Assembly (NCBI RefSeq): GCF_000747525.1
Contig: NZ_CP009278.1
Span: 4,712,001-4,776,000 of the forward strand
Source: Sphingobacterium sp. ML3W
GTDB taxonomy: Bacteria; Bacteroidota; Bacteroidia; Sphingobacteriales; Sphingobacteriaceae
Direction of reading: 5' to 3'
Length of the DNA stretch: 64,000 bases
The position numbers and the translations under genes are program-made. This document shows positions 35,692 through 46,390 of this stretch, piece after piece (position 1 is the first letter of the stretch; each line of letters begins with the position of its first letter). Below the pieces are notes generated by a model. That model was not told the origin of the DNA. It made no database searches and saw only the letters and a list, made by a program, of their open reading frames with translations.

Positions 35692-37362
35692 ATGAAACTC
35701 AACATAAAAAATATATCCAAGTTCTCACTTGCGCTTGTACTTATCGGAGGAACACTGAGTAGCTGTACAAAGGATTTTGAGGATTACAATAAAGATAACA
35801 CAGGGTTAACCGATGAAGATTTAAAAGCTGATGGCCAAGATCTTGTCCTTTATTTCAGAAACGCCCAAATGGCTATCTATAATTTTTCTGGAGCAGGGGA
35901 TCCAAATTCTTATCAAACACAGCAAAACCTCAATGCTGATGTATATGGTGGGTATTTTATGTCGCCCACACCATTCAACAGTGGTCAAAACAACCTAAAC
36001 TACGCCATGGTAAACGGCTGGAATGGCGAGGCTTTCAAAGTACTCTATCTTGATGTCATCAAGTCCATAGACAAATTGCAAAAAAATGATCTTGCAGAAA
36101 CTTACCCTGCATTATGGGGTTCCGCAATCGTCATTAAAGTTGCCGCAGCAAGTCGTGTTACAGATATTTATGGTCCCATCCCTTACAGTCAAGTAGGGAC
36201 ATCCAATACCATTCCTTACGACAAGCAATCTGATTTGTATAACAGCTTCTTCGAGGAACTTGATAAAGCCGCGGAGTACCTAAACTCATACAAAGCAGAT
36301 AGTCCCATGGCTGAAAAAATCGATCAAATTGATTTGGTTTTTCCGAATACAGACAATCAAGTCCGATTCAAAAATTGGCTCAAAATAGCCAATTCGCTAA
36401 GATTAAGACTGGCCATCCGTTTGGTAAAAATTGATCCTCAACTCGCAAAAACTCAAGCAGAGAAAGCTTTAGACCCTGCTAATGGAGGTATCATCGAAAC
36501 CAATAGTGAGAATTTCAAAATCACAGTACCAACTGACGGGACCTATAGCAATCCCCTTTGGTTTATCTCCAAAAACTGGGCAGATACACGTATTAATGCT
36601 TCATTAGCATCTTATCTTGTAGGTTACGATGACCCTCGAACTTCGAAATACATGTCTCCCGTCGCAAAAGACCCCATTACAACTACTTTTGCAGGTAAAT
36701 ATATTGGCATACGTACCGGAGCTGAAGGAATTGAAAAAGATAATTATCAAAAACTCTCAGCATTAAACACGGAGGGAACTACGCCTACATTTATCGCCAG
36801 TACAGCTCCTATTTTAATGACTGCTGCAGAAGTCTATTTCTTACGTAGTGAGGCCGCTTTGAGAGGTTGGGCACACACAGGAGGAACCGCACAATCGCTT
36901 TATGAAAAAGGTGTCGAAACCTCCTTTTCGCAGTGGGGCGTCACAGCTGGTTTAAGCACTTATTTAAATGACAACACGAGAAAAGCTTCTGCTTATGTAG
37001 ATCCATTCAACGCAAAAAACAATGCCGAATCACCAAGTAGCTTAACTATTAAATGGAATGACGGAGCTACTAATGAAGAGAAATTGGAGCGTATCATTAC
37101 CCAAAAATGGTTAGCAATATTCCCTGAGGGCCAAGAAGCTTGGAGTGAATTCCGTAGAACAGGATATCCTCGTTTATTCCCAGTAGTAGTCAATAATAGT
37201 GGTGGACTTATCGACAGTAAGATTCAAATTCGTCGTTTACCATTTCCGCAAAACGAGTACAATACCAATGCAGTAGAAGTACAAAATGCCATTTCCTTAT
37301 TAGATGGTCCTGATAATGGAGGCACACGTTTATGGTGGGATGTGAATAAAGGCAATTTCTAG
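35692..37362 (+). CDS. susD: SusD-like_2 family outer-membrane lipoprotein (third pair)
   Basis: 556 aa from MKLNIKNISKFSLALVLIGG, chosen because it gives the lipobox GTLSSCTKD (Cys about residue 25) and lies 10 bp after the susC stop; the ORF start at 35668 overlaps susC. The DYNKDNTGLTDEDLKADGQD N-terminus, NSLRLRLAIRLVKIDP helix and the C-terminal RRLPFPQNEYNTNAVEVQ / TRLWWDVNKGNF blocks are typical of SusD-like_2 proteins. A terminator follows immediately, closing a two-gene operon. Confidence 0.92.
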   Translation: MKLNIKNISKFSLALVLIGGTLSSCTKDFEDYNKDNTGLTDEDLKADGQDLVLYFRNAQMAIYNFSGAGDPNSYQTQQNLNADVYGGYFMSPTPFNSGQNNLNYAMVNGWNGEAFKVLYLDVIKSIDKLQKNDLAETYPALWGSAIVIKVAAASRVTDIYGPIPYSQVGTSNTIPYDKQSDLYNSFFEELDKAAEYLNSYKADSPMAEKIDQIDLVFPNTDNQVRFKNWLKIANSLRLRLAIRLVKIDPQLAKTQAEKALDPANGGIIETNSENFKITVPTDGTYSNPLWFISKNWADTRINASLASYLVGYDDPRTSKYMSPVAKDPITTTFAGKYIGIRTGAEGIEKDNYQKLSALNTEGTTPTFIASTAPILMTAAEVYFLRSEAALRGWAHTGGTAQSLYEKGVETSFSQWGVTAGLSTYLNDNTRKASAYVDPFNAKNNAESPSSLTIKWNDGATNEEKLERIITQKWLAIFPEGQEAWSEFRRTGYPRLFPVVVNNSGGLIDSKIQIRRLPFPQNEYNTNAVEVQNAISLLDGPDNGGTRLWWDVNKGNF

Positions 37363-37381
37363 TAAAAATTACACCTCATAC

Positions 37382-37420
37382 AAAAGGCGGTCTTTATTTT
37401 AATAGAGATCGCCTTTTTTA
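37382..37420 (+). terminator. Terminator of the third susC-susD operon
   Basis: Stem AAAGGCGGTCT / AGATCGCCTTT (one wobble) with an 11-nt AT-rich loop, followed by a T-run. It starts about 20 bp past the susD stop. Confidence 0.8.
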
Positions 37421-37557
37421 ATAATCGAACAAGTAAGAATATTTTTTTCTCCACTTAAAGTATCCTCTTTTTAGCTTCAAAACCAGCAAATCGATTAAAG
37501 AGAAACCGTATATTGCTAAAATTTTAAGTAAATTCCTTAAATTAGCAAAGTAGAAGA

Positions 37558-39663
37558 ATGGCTGATTTATCATTAATAACCCCAATAGAATATCTGAAAG
37601 GCGTAGGACCTCAGAAAGCTGATGTAATTAAAAAAGAATTGCAGATTTTCACCATTGGTGATCTGCTCAGCTACTACCCCTTTCGCTATATTGACCGTAC
37701 GGTCTTCCATAAAATAAGACAGCTTGATGCAGATATGTACTCAGCTCAAGTTTTGGGGAGACTCATTGGGCTCAAAGAAGTTGGCGAAAAAAGAGCTAAA
37801 CGTCTGGTCGGACAGTTTAAAGATGAGACTGGAAGCATTGAATTGGTGTGGTTCCAATCCATCACTTGGCTACAAAAATCCCTAAAAGTAGGTGCTGTCT
37901 ATGTTATGTACGGTAAACCATCTGTATTTAACGGACAGATATCCATCACCCACCCTGAAATGGAACCTTATCAAACCCAAGCTAAAAACTTAGGGAACAT
38001 GACGCTACAACCTGTCTATTCCTCCACAGAAAAGCTTAAAAAGTTCAACTTAGACAGTAAAGGAATCCAAAAACTACAACAAACGGCTCTAGAAACCGTA
38101 TTCCGTCAGCTCCCTGAGCAGATGCCAACATATTTACTGGAAAAACATCAACTCATGGCTCAAGCAAGAGCCACAGTAGCCATTCATTTTCCTCAAAGCC
38201 AAGAAGAACTTACGCACGCGATAAAACGTATCAAATTTGATGAGTTATTTTATATACAACTCAAATTACTAAAGAACAAACAGCTTAACACCAAGAAATT
38301 TAAAGGTCAGATTTTCTCCAAAGTAGGTGACAAATTCAATACGTTTTTCAAAGAACGAATCCCTTTTCCATTGACCAATGCACAAAAACGCGTTGTCAAA
38401 GAAATTAGACAAGATACCGTCACTGGCGCACAGATGAATCGTTTGGTACAAGGAGATGTAGGTTCAGGAAAAACAGTCGTCGCACTCTTAACGATGCTCT
38501 TGGCCATAGACAATGGTTTTCAAGCCTGTATGATGGCTCCTACCGAGATATTAGCAACCCAACACTATACAGGACTTAAAGAATTGCTTGGTGAAGACAT
38601 TTGCAATATCAAGTTACTGACGGGTTCAACTTCCATAAAACAACGTCGCATCATTCACGAAGAATTGGAAAATGGTACGTTAGATATCCTAATAGGAACA
38701 CATGCGCTGATTGAGGACAAGGTAAAGTTCCAGAATTTGGGTTTTGTTGTTATTGATGAGCAACACCGTTTTGGGGTAGAACAACGCGCTAAGCTATGGC
38801 GTAAAAATAGTATTCCACCCCATATGCTCGTGATGACTGCTACACCTATTCCTCGTACCTTGGCCATGACCATGTACGGTGATTTGGACATCTCCGTTAT
38901 TGACGAGCTTCCTGCAGGAAGAAAACCCATCAAGACAGTCCATTTCTTCGAAAGCTCTCGACTACGTATGTTTGGTCTTATCCGCGAAGAAGTTGCTAAA
39001 GGAAGGCAGGTCTATGTTGTTTTCCCGCTGATCAAAGAAAGTGAAAAGCTTGATTTACTTTATCTGGAAGCAGGCTTGGAAAATATTCAACGCGAATTTC
39101 CACTCCCAGACTATAAAATAAGTATCGTACACGGCAAGATGCCTGTTAAAGACAAGGATTTTGAGATGCAACGTTTTGTAAAGCATGAAACACAGATTAT
39201 GGTAGCGACCACCGTTATCGAAGTCGGCGTCAATGTACCTAATGCATCCGTCATGATTATTGAAAACTCCGAACGCTTTGGTCTATCGCAATTGCACCAA
39301 TTAAGAGGACGAGTAGGACGTGGCGCAGAGCAATCTTTCTGCATCTTGATGTCGGGTAATAAATTAAGTAAGGAAGGTAGATCAAGGCTAGATACCATGG
39401 TACGTACCAATGATGGATTCGAAATCGCAGAGGTAGATCTAGAATTACGTGGTCCAGGCGATATCTCGGGCACACAACAATCCGGTGTATTGGAATTGAA
39501 GTTGGCCAACCTCGCTACTGACCAACAATTACTTTCTGAAGCGCGGAATGCTGTTATTGACATCTTCAAAGAAGATCCCGAAATGTTAGAAGAACGACAT
39601 GCTTTGCTTAGACAATATCTGGCTCAAAAAACCGACGGTATCGCTTGGGATAAAATTTCATAA
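37558..39663 (+). CDS. recG: ATP-dependent DNA helicase RecG
   Basis: 701 aa, full length. Branch-migration helicase acting on stalled forks and recombination intermediates. Domains: N-terminal helical and OB-fold wedge (LKGVGPQKADVIKKELQIF, about 14; the RLVGQFKDETGSIELVWFQS OB strand), then superfamily 2 helicase with Walker A GDVGSGKT (about 300), motif II DEQHRFG (about 400), motif III TATPIPRT and motif VI QLRGRVGRG (about 583). No neighbours of related function; hflX follows after 228 bp. Confidence 0.97.
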   Translation: MADLSLITPIEYLKGVGPQKADVIKKELQIFTIGDLLSYYPFRYIDRTVFHKIRQLDADMYSAQVLGRLIGLKEVGEKRAKRLVGQFKDETGSIELVWFQSITWLQKSLKVGAVYVMYGKPSVFNGQISITHPEMEPYQTQAKNLGNMTLQPVYSSTEKLKKFNLDSKGIQKLQQTALETVFRQLPEQMPTYLLEKHQLMAQARATVAIHFPQSQEELTHAIKRIKFDELFYIQLKLLKNKQLNTKKFKGQIFSKVGDKFNTFFKERIPFPLTNAQKRVVKEIRQDTVTGAQMNRLVQGDVGSGKTVVALLTMLLAIDNGFQACMMAPTEILATQHYTGLKELLGEDICNIKLLTGSTSIKQRRIIHEELENGTLDILIGTHALIEDKVKFQNLGFVVIDEQHRFGVEQRAKLWRKNSIPPHMLVMTATPIPRTLAMTMYGDLDISVIDELPAGRKPIKTVHFFESSRLRMFGLIREEVAKGRQVYVVFPLIKESEKLDLLYLEAGLENIQREFPLPDYKISIVHGKMPVKDKDFEMQRFVKHETQIMVATTVIEVGVNVPNASVMIIENSERFGLSQLHQLRGRVGRGAEQSFCILMSGNKLSKEGRSRLDTMVRTNDGFEIAEVDLELRGPGDISGTQQSGVLELKLANLATDQQLLSEARNAVIDIFKEDPEMLEERHALLRQYLAQKTDGIAWDKIS

Positions 39664-39766
39664 TCAACAAAAATAAACCCTATCCCTTTAACCAAGAGTG
39701 CAATAGACACCTAGAATAAAATAACAGGATAAGCAATGCGAATAAAACAATTAAACTAAAAACGAT

Positions 39767-39774
39767 TATCTTTG
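39767..39774 (+). promoter_or_regulatory. Promoter -7 box of hflX
   Basis: TATCTTTG, a perfect TAnnTTTG match. It gives a start near 39781 and a 5' leader of about 110 nt before the hflX ATG. No TTTG -33 element is seen at the right distance. Confidence 0.5.
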
Positions 39775-39891
39775 TATTATTGTTATTGAGTCATCGTGAT
39801 ATGCAATCCGCATCATTTCACCTTCCTTTTGCAAAACAGTAACCTGCATTGCAGAATCTTAATAGACAATATCAAACTAGAATAGAAAACA

Positions 39892-41079
39892 ATGGCAAAA
39901 ATCAAAATATACGATACAGAAGTAAAACCCGAAACAGCGATTCTTGTAAGCGTTATTCCACAGGGAGTTACCGAAACAAAAGCACAAGAATATTTGGAAG
40001 AATTAGAATTTCTGGTGCAAACTGCTGGGGGGATTACAAAAGGAATCTTCACACAAAAATTAACCTATCCAGACCGAGCAACATTTGTTGGAAGTGGAAA
40101 ACTGGAAGAAATTAAAGCTTTTATCATCGCCGAAGAAATTGATATGGTGGTGTTTGATGATGAATTGACACCTTCTCAACTTCGTAATGTTGAGAAAGAA
40201 CTAAAAGTTAAGATATTAGACCGTTCCAACCTCATCTTGGATATTTTTGCCAGTCATGCGAAAAGTGCACAAGCAAAAACACAAGTAGAATTGGCGCAGT
40301 TACAATACCTTTTGCCCCGATTGACCCGCATGTGGACTCACTTAGAACGTCAACGAGGTGGTATTGGTATGCGCGGCCCCGGTGAGAGCCAGATTGAAAC
40401 GGATAGAAGGATTATTCTAAACAAAATCACGGTATTCAAAGACCGTTTAGAATCTATCGACAAACAAAATGAAACACAACGTAAAAACCGAGGCGATATG
40501 ATTCGTGTTGCTTTGGTCGGCTATACCAACGTAGGTAAATCAACCATCATGAACATGGTTTCAAAATCCGACGTGTTGATTGAAAACAAATTATTTGCCA
40601 CTTTAGATACGACCGTACGTAAGGTTGTCATTGACAATCTTCCATTCTTACTGTCCGATACCGTTGGGTTTATCCGCAAATTACCACACCATCTAGTGGA
40701 GTGTTTCAAATCTACTTTAGATGAGGTGCGCGAGGCAGATGTATTGATTCATGTTGTGGATATTTCACACCCTAACTTTGAAGATCATATTCACGCTGTT
40801 AATGAAACCTTGAAAGAAATTGGCGCACAGGACAAACCCGTGATTACGGTGTTCAATAAAATCGATGCTTTTATACCGACTAAAGAAGAAGGTGAAGAAG
40901 GAGAGAAAATAGTAACTTTGGCGGACTTTGAAAATAGCTGGATGGCAAAAAATGCAGATCCTGCCATCTTTATTTCAGCAACCAACAAAACAAACTTGGA
41001 GGAATTCAAGCAAAAGCTGTACGAAATCATTGTAGAGATGCACAATGCTCGCTACCCGTACAATAACTTGCTTTATTAA
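39892..41079 (+). CDS. hflX: Ribosome-associated GTPase HflX
   Basis: 395 aa. The N-terminal HflX domain (residues about 1-190) includes VGSGKLEEIKAF and the GERQRGG-like ERQRGGIGMRGPGESQIETD signature (about 155-175). The G domain follows, with P-loop GYTNVGKST (about 210), G2 TLDTTVR, G3 DTVG (about 260) and G4 NKID (about 322). HflX splits stalled or heat-damaged ribosomes. It is monocistronic here or co-transcribed with lipB 110 bp downstream. Confidence 0.96.
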   Translation: MAKIKIYDTEVKPETAILVSVIPQGVTETKAQEYLEELEFLVQTAGGITKGIFTQKLTYPDRATFVGSGKLEEIKAFIIAEEIDMVVFDDELTPSQLRNVEKELKVKILDRSNLILDIFASHAKSAQAKTQVELAQLQYLLPRLTRMWTHLERQRGGIGMRGPGESQIETDRRIILNKITVFKDRLESIDKQNETQRKNRGDMIRVALVGYTNVGKSTIMNMVSKSDVLIENKLFATLDTTVRKVVIDNLPFLLSDTVGFIRKLPHHLVECFKSTLDEVREADVLIHVVDISHPNFEDHIHAVNETLKEIGAQDKPVITVFNKIDAFIPTKEEGEEGEKIVTLADFENSWMAKNADPAIFISATNKTNLEEFKQKLYEIIVEMHNARYPYNNLLY

Positions 41080-41189
41080 TTCGATTGATAACAAATTAAG
41101 CTAAGATTGTAGCATACCACCTATACGATGTAACTGCGATCCTAGCCTAATTATTTACAAAAGGCTAAAAGATAAATAGCCATATCACT

Positions 41190-41888
41190 ATGCAAAATAA
41201 AAAAGTAACGTTTATCGATTGGGGGTTGGTTGATTACCAAGAAGCCTGGAATAGACAAGAAGAAATTTTCAATAAAACCTTAGCCGTAAAGCATGACAAT
41301 CGTGTGAATGAGACAACGGTACCAACAGAAAACTTTCTAATTTTCAACGAGCATCCACATGTCTACACATTAGGTAAATCGGGTAAACCAGAACACCTTT
41401 TATTGGATGAAAAAGCATTAGCCGAAAAAGAAGCAACCTACTACAAAATCAATCGCGGTGGTGATATCACCTATCATGGCCCTGGACAAATAGTAGGCTA
41501 CCCAATAATGGATTTAGACAACTTCTTTACCGATATCCACCTGTATCTACGCACATTAGAAGAAGCTATTATCCTCACATTAAACGATTACGGTATCCAA
41601 GCAGGACGATACCCTAGTTTCACAGGCGTATGGATAGATGGGGATAATGAAAAAGCACGTAAAATATGCGCTATGGGCGTCAGAGCAAGCCGTTGGGTCA
41701 CCATGCATGGATTTGCATTCAATGTGAATGCAGACCTCAGCTATTTCGGTCATATTGTACCCTGTGGTATCGACGACAAAGACGTCACCTCCATGGAAAG
41801 AGAGCTGGGCTACAAACCCGATATAAATGAAGTAAAAGATAAGTTAAAAGGGCATATTGCTCATTTATTCGCAATGGAATTGATTTAA
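41190..41888 (+). CDS. lipB: Octanoyltransferase LipB (lipoate biosynthesis)
   Basis: 232 aa. Transfers octanoyl from acyl carrier protein to lipoyl domains. Conserved blocks: NEHPHVYTLGKSG (about 51-63), the RGGDITYHGPGQIVGYP signature (about 91-107) and KICAMGVRASRWVTMHGFA, with the catalytic Cys region at PCGIDDKDVTSMERELG (about 190-206). Length is normal. LipA is not in the window. A strong symmetric terminator begins at its stop codon. Confidence 0.96.
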   Translation: MQNKKVTFIDWGLVDYQEAWNRQEEIFNKTLAVKHDNRVNETTVPTENFLIFNEHPHVYTLGKSGKPEHLLLDEKALAEKEATYYKINRGGDITYHGPGQIVGYPIMDLDNFFTDIHLYLRTLEEAIILTLNDYGIQAGRYPSFTGVWIDGDNEKARKICAMGVRASRWVTMHGFAFNVNADLSYFGHIVPCGIDDKDVTSMERELGYKPDINEVKDKLKGHIAHLFAMELI

Positions 41889-41930
41889 AATAAGAGAGGA
41901 CTGACAGTTGTGAGTCCTCTCTTATTTTAA
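41886..41930. terminator. Strong bidirectional terminator after lipB
   Basis: Perfect 16-bp stem AAAATAAGAGAGGACT / AGTCCTCTCTTATTTT with a 10-nt loop. It lies between converging genes lipB (+) and the SH3-like protein (-). Confidence 0.85.
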
Positions 41931-41933
41931 ATT

Positions 41934-43209
<1,276 letters not shown>

Positions 43210-43402
43210 AAAGAAACATTTATAAAATAATTGCAACCATTCAATACTTGCAATATTTTTAAAGAAAAAAAATCTATTAAAACACAAAAATAAAACAAAA
43301 CCACATCAAATGAAATCACTTGAATCAGGGATTTTTTTCATCTCGGAAAAGTAAAATCAGACCTACTGCTCCGTAGCTAAAAACAAACCCATATAAAACA
43401 AC

Positions 43403-43439
43403 AAAAGCTAAATCTTCATGAATGGAAGATTCAGCTTTT
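43403..43439 (-). terminator. Terminator of the downstream small HTH-type gene
   Basis: Hairpin AAAAGCTGAATCTTC / GAAGATTTAGCTTTT (read on the minus strand, one wobble), followed there by TTTTGTTGTTTT. It is about 75 bp past the stop of the 130-aa gene. Confidence 0.7.
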
Positions 43440-43514
43440 ATTACCATCACGATACGACAGAACTTAAAAACGGTAAATTGAATAGCTATGCTTACATAAC
43501 AGCCAAGACGATAC

Positions 43515-43907
43515 TTACTCCCGCTCGAGAAAAGAGATTTGCTTTTCGAGAGCAAGTATTATTTTCTCTTGCGTACGAACCGTTTGTTCTAAAGCATTGA
43601 TCACTTTATTTAGCGCATCCACCATCAAGTCCGATCTCTCATCCGCTGCAGGAGTATGGTATATAACAGGTATTCTCTCCATACCTGCCGAATCCTTATA
43701 CATATCTCCTACCCCCATTAACAACCAGGTCGGACTCACGTCATCGTATTTATTCAAAATAAGAATCATCGCATCAGAACTCAAAGCAGAATACTTTTGT
43801 ACCCCCTTAAAATTTGCATAAGAAAGTCCCAAACCTTCAAAGAAAACCGCCTTATTGATTCCCTTACTTTCCGAAATTAATAAGACCCGTTCTTTAACAC
43901 CAGCCAT
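43515..43907 (-). CDS. Small HTH-type DNA-binding protein with C-terminal coiled coil (A)
   Basis: 130 aa. The N-terminal 60 residues look like a lambda-repressor-like or phage-CI-type helix-turn-helix (KERVLLISESKGINKAVFFE, then GLSYANFKGVQ and an SSDAMILILNKYDDVSPTWLLMG segment typical of Bacteroidota HTH_XRE-type proteins). A C-terminal amphipathic helix (VDALNKVINALEQTVRTQEK...) is predicted to form a coiled coil. It shares the same architecture as the 138-aa gene upstream: HTH, WLLxGxGDM/GEM motif, linker, ALxxV--TQEK-I-ALE/FME-RQLS helix. Likely a repressor that acts locally; not proven. Confidence 0.75.
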   Translation of the reverse strand: MAGVKERVLLISESKGINKAVFFEGLGLSYANFKGVQKYSALSSDAMILILNKYDDVSPTWLLMGVGDMYKDSAGMERIPVIYHTPAADERSDLMVDALNKVINALEQTVRTQEKIILALEKQISFLERE

Positions 43908-44097
43908 AAATTCCCTTAATTATTTTACCTAAAATCCCCACCAGAACAGTAAGCATCAGCATAAAATCATAAAATAAAAACCTAATCCCAATAACAATCA
44001 TAGCAATAGATCAAAGGTAGATCGAAACCAAATCATTTCCTTTAGACATGCAATGCCATCAATATGCTTATAGACATTCTGTTCTTGAATACTCAAA

Positions 44098-44514
44098 TTA
44101 TTTCTTTTTTAAAGTATCAAGTTCAGATTCATACACCGACAATTGTCTTTCCATGAAGAAAATTATCTTTTCTTGCGATTTAATTGTAACATTTTGTGTC
44201 GAAACAACTTGCTGCAAAGCATGGATTACTGCATTACTAACCCCATCCAACTCTGCATTCAGATAAGTTTCACTACCCTCAACAACAATAGGTTTAGGTT
44301 TCAACATTTCCCCTTCACCCCGTAACAACCATTCCGCAGAATAGTCTGGATAATTTTCCATTAAACTAATTAACCACTTGGATTGAATATCCGTACCATT
44401 AGTCAATGCACGGGTAAAAACACCCTTACTAGCTCCAATAGTGGCTTCGAAAGCCGATACGCTCCTCCCCTCATGGTCAGCAACTAGTTTAATTCTCTTC
44501 AAAATAGAACTCAT
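44098..44514 (-). CDS. Small HTH-type DNA-binding protein with C-terminal coiled coil (B), paralogue of A
   Basis: 138 aa. HTH-like N-terminus (ILKRIKLVADHEGRSVSAFE, then TIGASKGVFTRALTNGTDIQSK), the SAEWLLRGEGEML motif matching SPTWLLMGVGDMY of protein A, and a C-terminal coiled coil (NAVIHALQQVVSTQNVTIKS and beyond). It is divergent from the unknown 208-aa gene, with 100 bp between the start codons, a standard layout for an autoregulated repressor and its target. About 190 bp separate it from protein A, which it precedes in the same direction. Confidence 0.75.
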   Translation of the reverse strand: MSSILKRIKLVADHEGRSVSAFEATIGASKGVFTRALTNGTDIQSKWLISLMENYPDYSAEWLLRGEGEMLKPKPIVVEGSETYLNAELDGVSNAVIHALQQVVSTQNVTIKSQEKIIFFMERQLSVYESELDTLKKK

Positions 44515-44614
44515 AAATGCAAATTTTATTCAAATTAACTTGTTTTGATTAAAAATAGTTCTTATATTAGTTTTAACGAAGACAATTATTAATAACCAAT
44601 TTAACCAAAAATTT

Positions 44615-45241
44615 ATGATGAAAAATACACAAAAGAAACTAAAAGCGAAACATTTTCGCTATTTAAGTAAAGATATCATCAAAAATCCGATGATATACCT
44701 CCGTGAATATTTCTGGAATCACACCAATATATTCTATTGGCAAAACGACATCAATCTCTTTGTTACGTGCGGAGCTTATCCAACGATGTCTAATGGTGAT
44801 GATACCGAAAATGGTTTCCATTGCAAAAAAATGATACAACAGATAGAAGTCGCTTATGTCATTTTCAAACAATGTGGTCTACCAAAACACCGTAATCCGT
44901 TACAATTATTTGATAAACGAGAAGATTATTACAACTACACGCATGACTTTGAATTCACCAGTCATGGCAAAAGAAATCCGCATGAATTAATCAGCAAATT
45001 TTTTTCCTTCCAGACTTTAAGAAAATGGTATGAAACGATGGATGAACTGATGCAGCAACTGACCCTGAAAAAAGCAAACGATCATGATCAGTTTGGAGAT
45101 AAAATAGTGGCCATTCGTGAGCTCCTTATTCGACTTGCATATGCGCTATACTATATCTACGAAGATCAGGGCCTTATCGTGCCCGTACCTTCTTATGTCA
45201 AAACTGAGCCAGCAGAAACAGCTAAAAGTCTGAAAGAATAA
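44615..45241 (+). CDS. Protein of unknown function (208 aa), divergent from HTH gene B
   Basis: 208 aa, basic N-terminus (MMKNTQKKLKAKHFRYLSKD), no signal peptide, no transmembrane segment, rich in aromatic residues (YLREYFWNHTNIFYWQNDIN; DYYNYTHDFEF). I do not recognise a family. The helical C-terminal part contains LIRLAYALYYIYEDQGLIVP. The layout, sharing a 100-bp intergenic region with a small HTH protein, suggests it is controlled by that regulator. A second unknown gene lies 218 bp further on, in the opposite orientation. Confidence 0.65.
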   Translation: MMKNTQKKLKAKHFRYLSKDIIKNPMIYLREYFWNHTNIFYWQNDINLFVTCGAYPTMSNGDDTENGFHCKKMIQQIEVAYVIFKQCGLPKHRNPLQLFDKREDYYNYTHDFEFTSHGKRNPHELISKFFSFQTLRKWYETMDELMQQLTLKKANDHDQFGDKIVAIRELLIRLAYALYYIYEDQGLIVPVPSYVKTEPAETAKSLKE

Positions 45242-45258
45242 TCTAAAACAAATAATAA

Positions 45259-45390
45259 GGCGTCTAAAACAATGCTACACTTCCATCTTCATATCTACTA
45301 CACGAATAGCTATATCAAGATACCACACACTTAAAAAGTGTAGCAAAAAATAAGATCAATACCCAACTTGACGAAGACCATATAGACGCC
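45259..45390. repeat. Nested inverted repeats between two unknown genes
   Basis: An outer 8-bp inverted pair GGCGTCTA (45259-45266) / TAGACGCC (45383-45390) encloses an inner perfect 10-bp pair TGCTACACTT (45273-45282) / AAGTGTAGCA (45336-45345). The enclosed 132 bp has no ORF. It could be a small structured RNA, a miniature element or two terminators; none is demonstrated. Confidence 0.4.
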
Positions 45391-45459
45391 CTATCTACAA
45401 TTCCCCTCAATAAATTACCCGTTAATTACGATTATGAAAAAGAAAAAACTAGTTAAAGA

Positions 45460-46242
45460 CTATTCCCAGTCCAGCTCATCATCCGAGTCTGAAGACATAG
45501 GAGGAGTAATATCAGGAAGTTTTTGTTCAACAAAATGACATAATTGCCCATCCCGAATCAATAAAGCATCAAATATTTCGGCAGTCATATACACCTTATT
45601 GTTGGACAGAAACTCATCCTCTCCTTGAGCAGAAACTAACCAAACACGAACAGAAGCGAGACATAATAGTAATACATTGGGTTTATCCTTTATGGAAAAT
45701 CGAATCGAACGTGAGTCCCTATCCTCATCATTAGTAATGATTAACTCCTTACTTGAACAGTGCTCCAACCTATTTTCATTATCTATCGATATTTGGATAC
45801 AGTGCATTCTAACAATAACTTTGGATGCTCTTTCTGGAAACAAATGAAACTCCCGCGCGTAGGTAGGTGGCATCGTGAGGCAGACTTCCCCTTTGTCAGA
45901 TTGAAAATCTGCTGTTGGATAATTTCTAAAGAAACTTTGCCAACTGTTCTTCTTTGAAAATCGAAAATTTCTTAACGATTCCACGCTCCCGTAACCCAAT
46001 TTTAACTGTCCTAATTCATGTACCTGATCATTACGTACTGCTTGGTAAACTTGATTAGCAAAACGTGAAAAAGTATCTGTTTGACGTGGTTCATTTTCCA
46101 AAATCTTCAATATGCTGTAAATCCTACTCGCCAATTTTCTGCTGTAGCTAAAATCAATAGACGTTAATTTGCTATTATCACTCAAATTATAATCTTTCCC
46201 CTTCTTTCTATATGGATTTTTAGGTCTTTCAAAATTGAACAT
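45460..46242 (-). CDS. Protein of unknown function (260 aa) with acidic tail
   Basis: 260 aa, no signal peptide. Basic N-terminus (MFNFERPKNPYRKKGKDY), a helical stretch (SRKLASRIYSILKILENEPR), then beta-rich segments with repeated hydrophobic strands (SKVIVRMHCIQISIDNE; NVLLLCLASVRVWLVSAQG), and a strongly acidic C-terminus (SSDSDDELDWE). No family recognised; the basic head plus acidic tail is consistent with a nucleic-acid-associated protein but that is a guess. It starts about 90 bp before the phased repeat arrays at 46331-46482 and may be part of the same accessory patch. Confidence 0.6.
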   Translation of the reverse strand: MFNFERPKNPYRKKGKDYNLSDNSKLTSIDFSYSRKLASRIYSILKILENEPRQTDTFSRFANQVYQAVRNDQVHELGQLKLGYGSVESLRNFRFSKKNSWQSFFRNYPTADFQSDKGEVCLTMPPTYAREFHLFPERASKVIVRMHCIQISIDNENRLEHCSSKELIITNDEDRDSRSIRFSIKDKPNVLLLCLASVRVWLVSAQGEDEFLSNNKVYMTAEIFDALLIRDGQLCHFVEQKLPDITPPMSSDSDDELDWE

Positions 46243-46330
46243 AGACTGTTATACACTGGTTATCATTAAAATTAGGTTATTTATCAGACAATAACAACCT
46301 CTATAACAATTCATTAATTAACAGTAGAAA

Positions 46331-46390
46331 AGTCCACTGAAGTCCATCAAACTCCTTAAAAGTCCATATAAGTGCCAACAGTGTCCGAGG
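46331..46390. repeat. 10-bp phased motif array (AGTCCA type)
   Basis: Six consecutive 10-bp units beginning at 46331, 46341, 46351, 46361, 46371 and 46381: agtccactga, agtccatcaa, actccttaaa, agtccatata, agtgccaaca, gtgtccgagg. A shared Pu-GTCC/TCC core is kept in register while the rest varies. Confidence 0.75.

Noticed and set aside
43325..43447. Minus-strand 40-codon frame with one hydrophobic stretch (starting MVIKAESSIHED)
   Set aside because: Its start codon falls inside the terminator hairpin of the 130-aa HTH-type gene, so the frame is probably a by-product of the hairpin sequence.
44615..45241. Toxin-antitoxin assignment for the divergent HTH/unknown pair
   Set aside because: The unknown protein shows no toxin motif, and the HTH protein is not an antitoxin-sized partner overlapping it; divergent layout alone is not enough.
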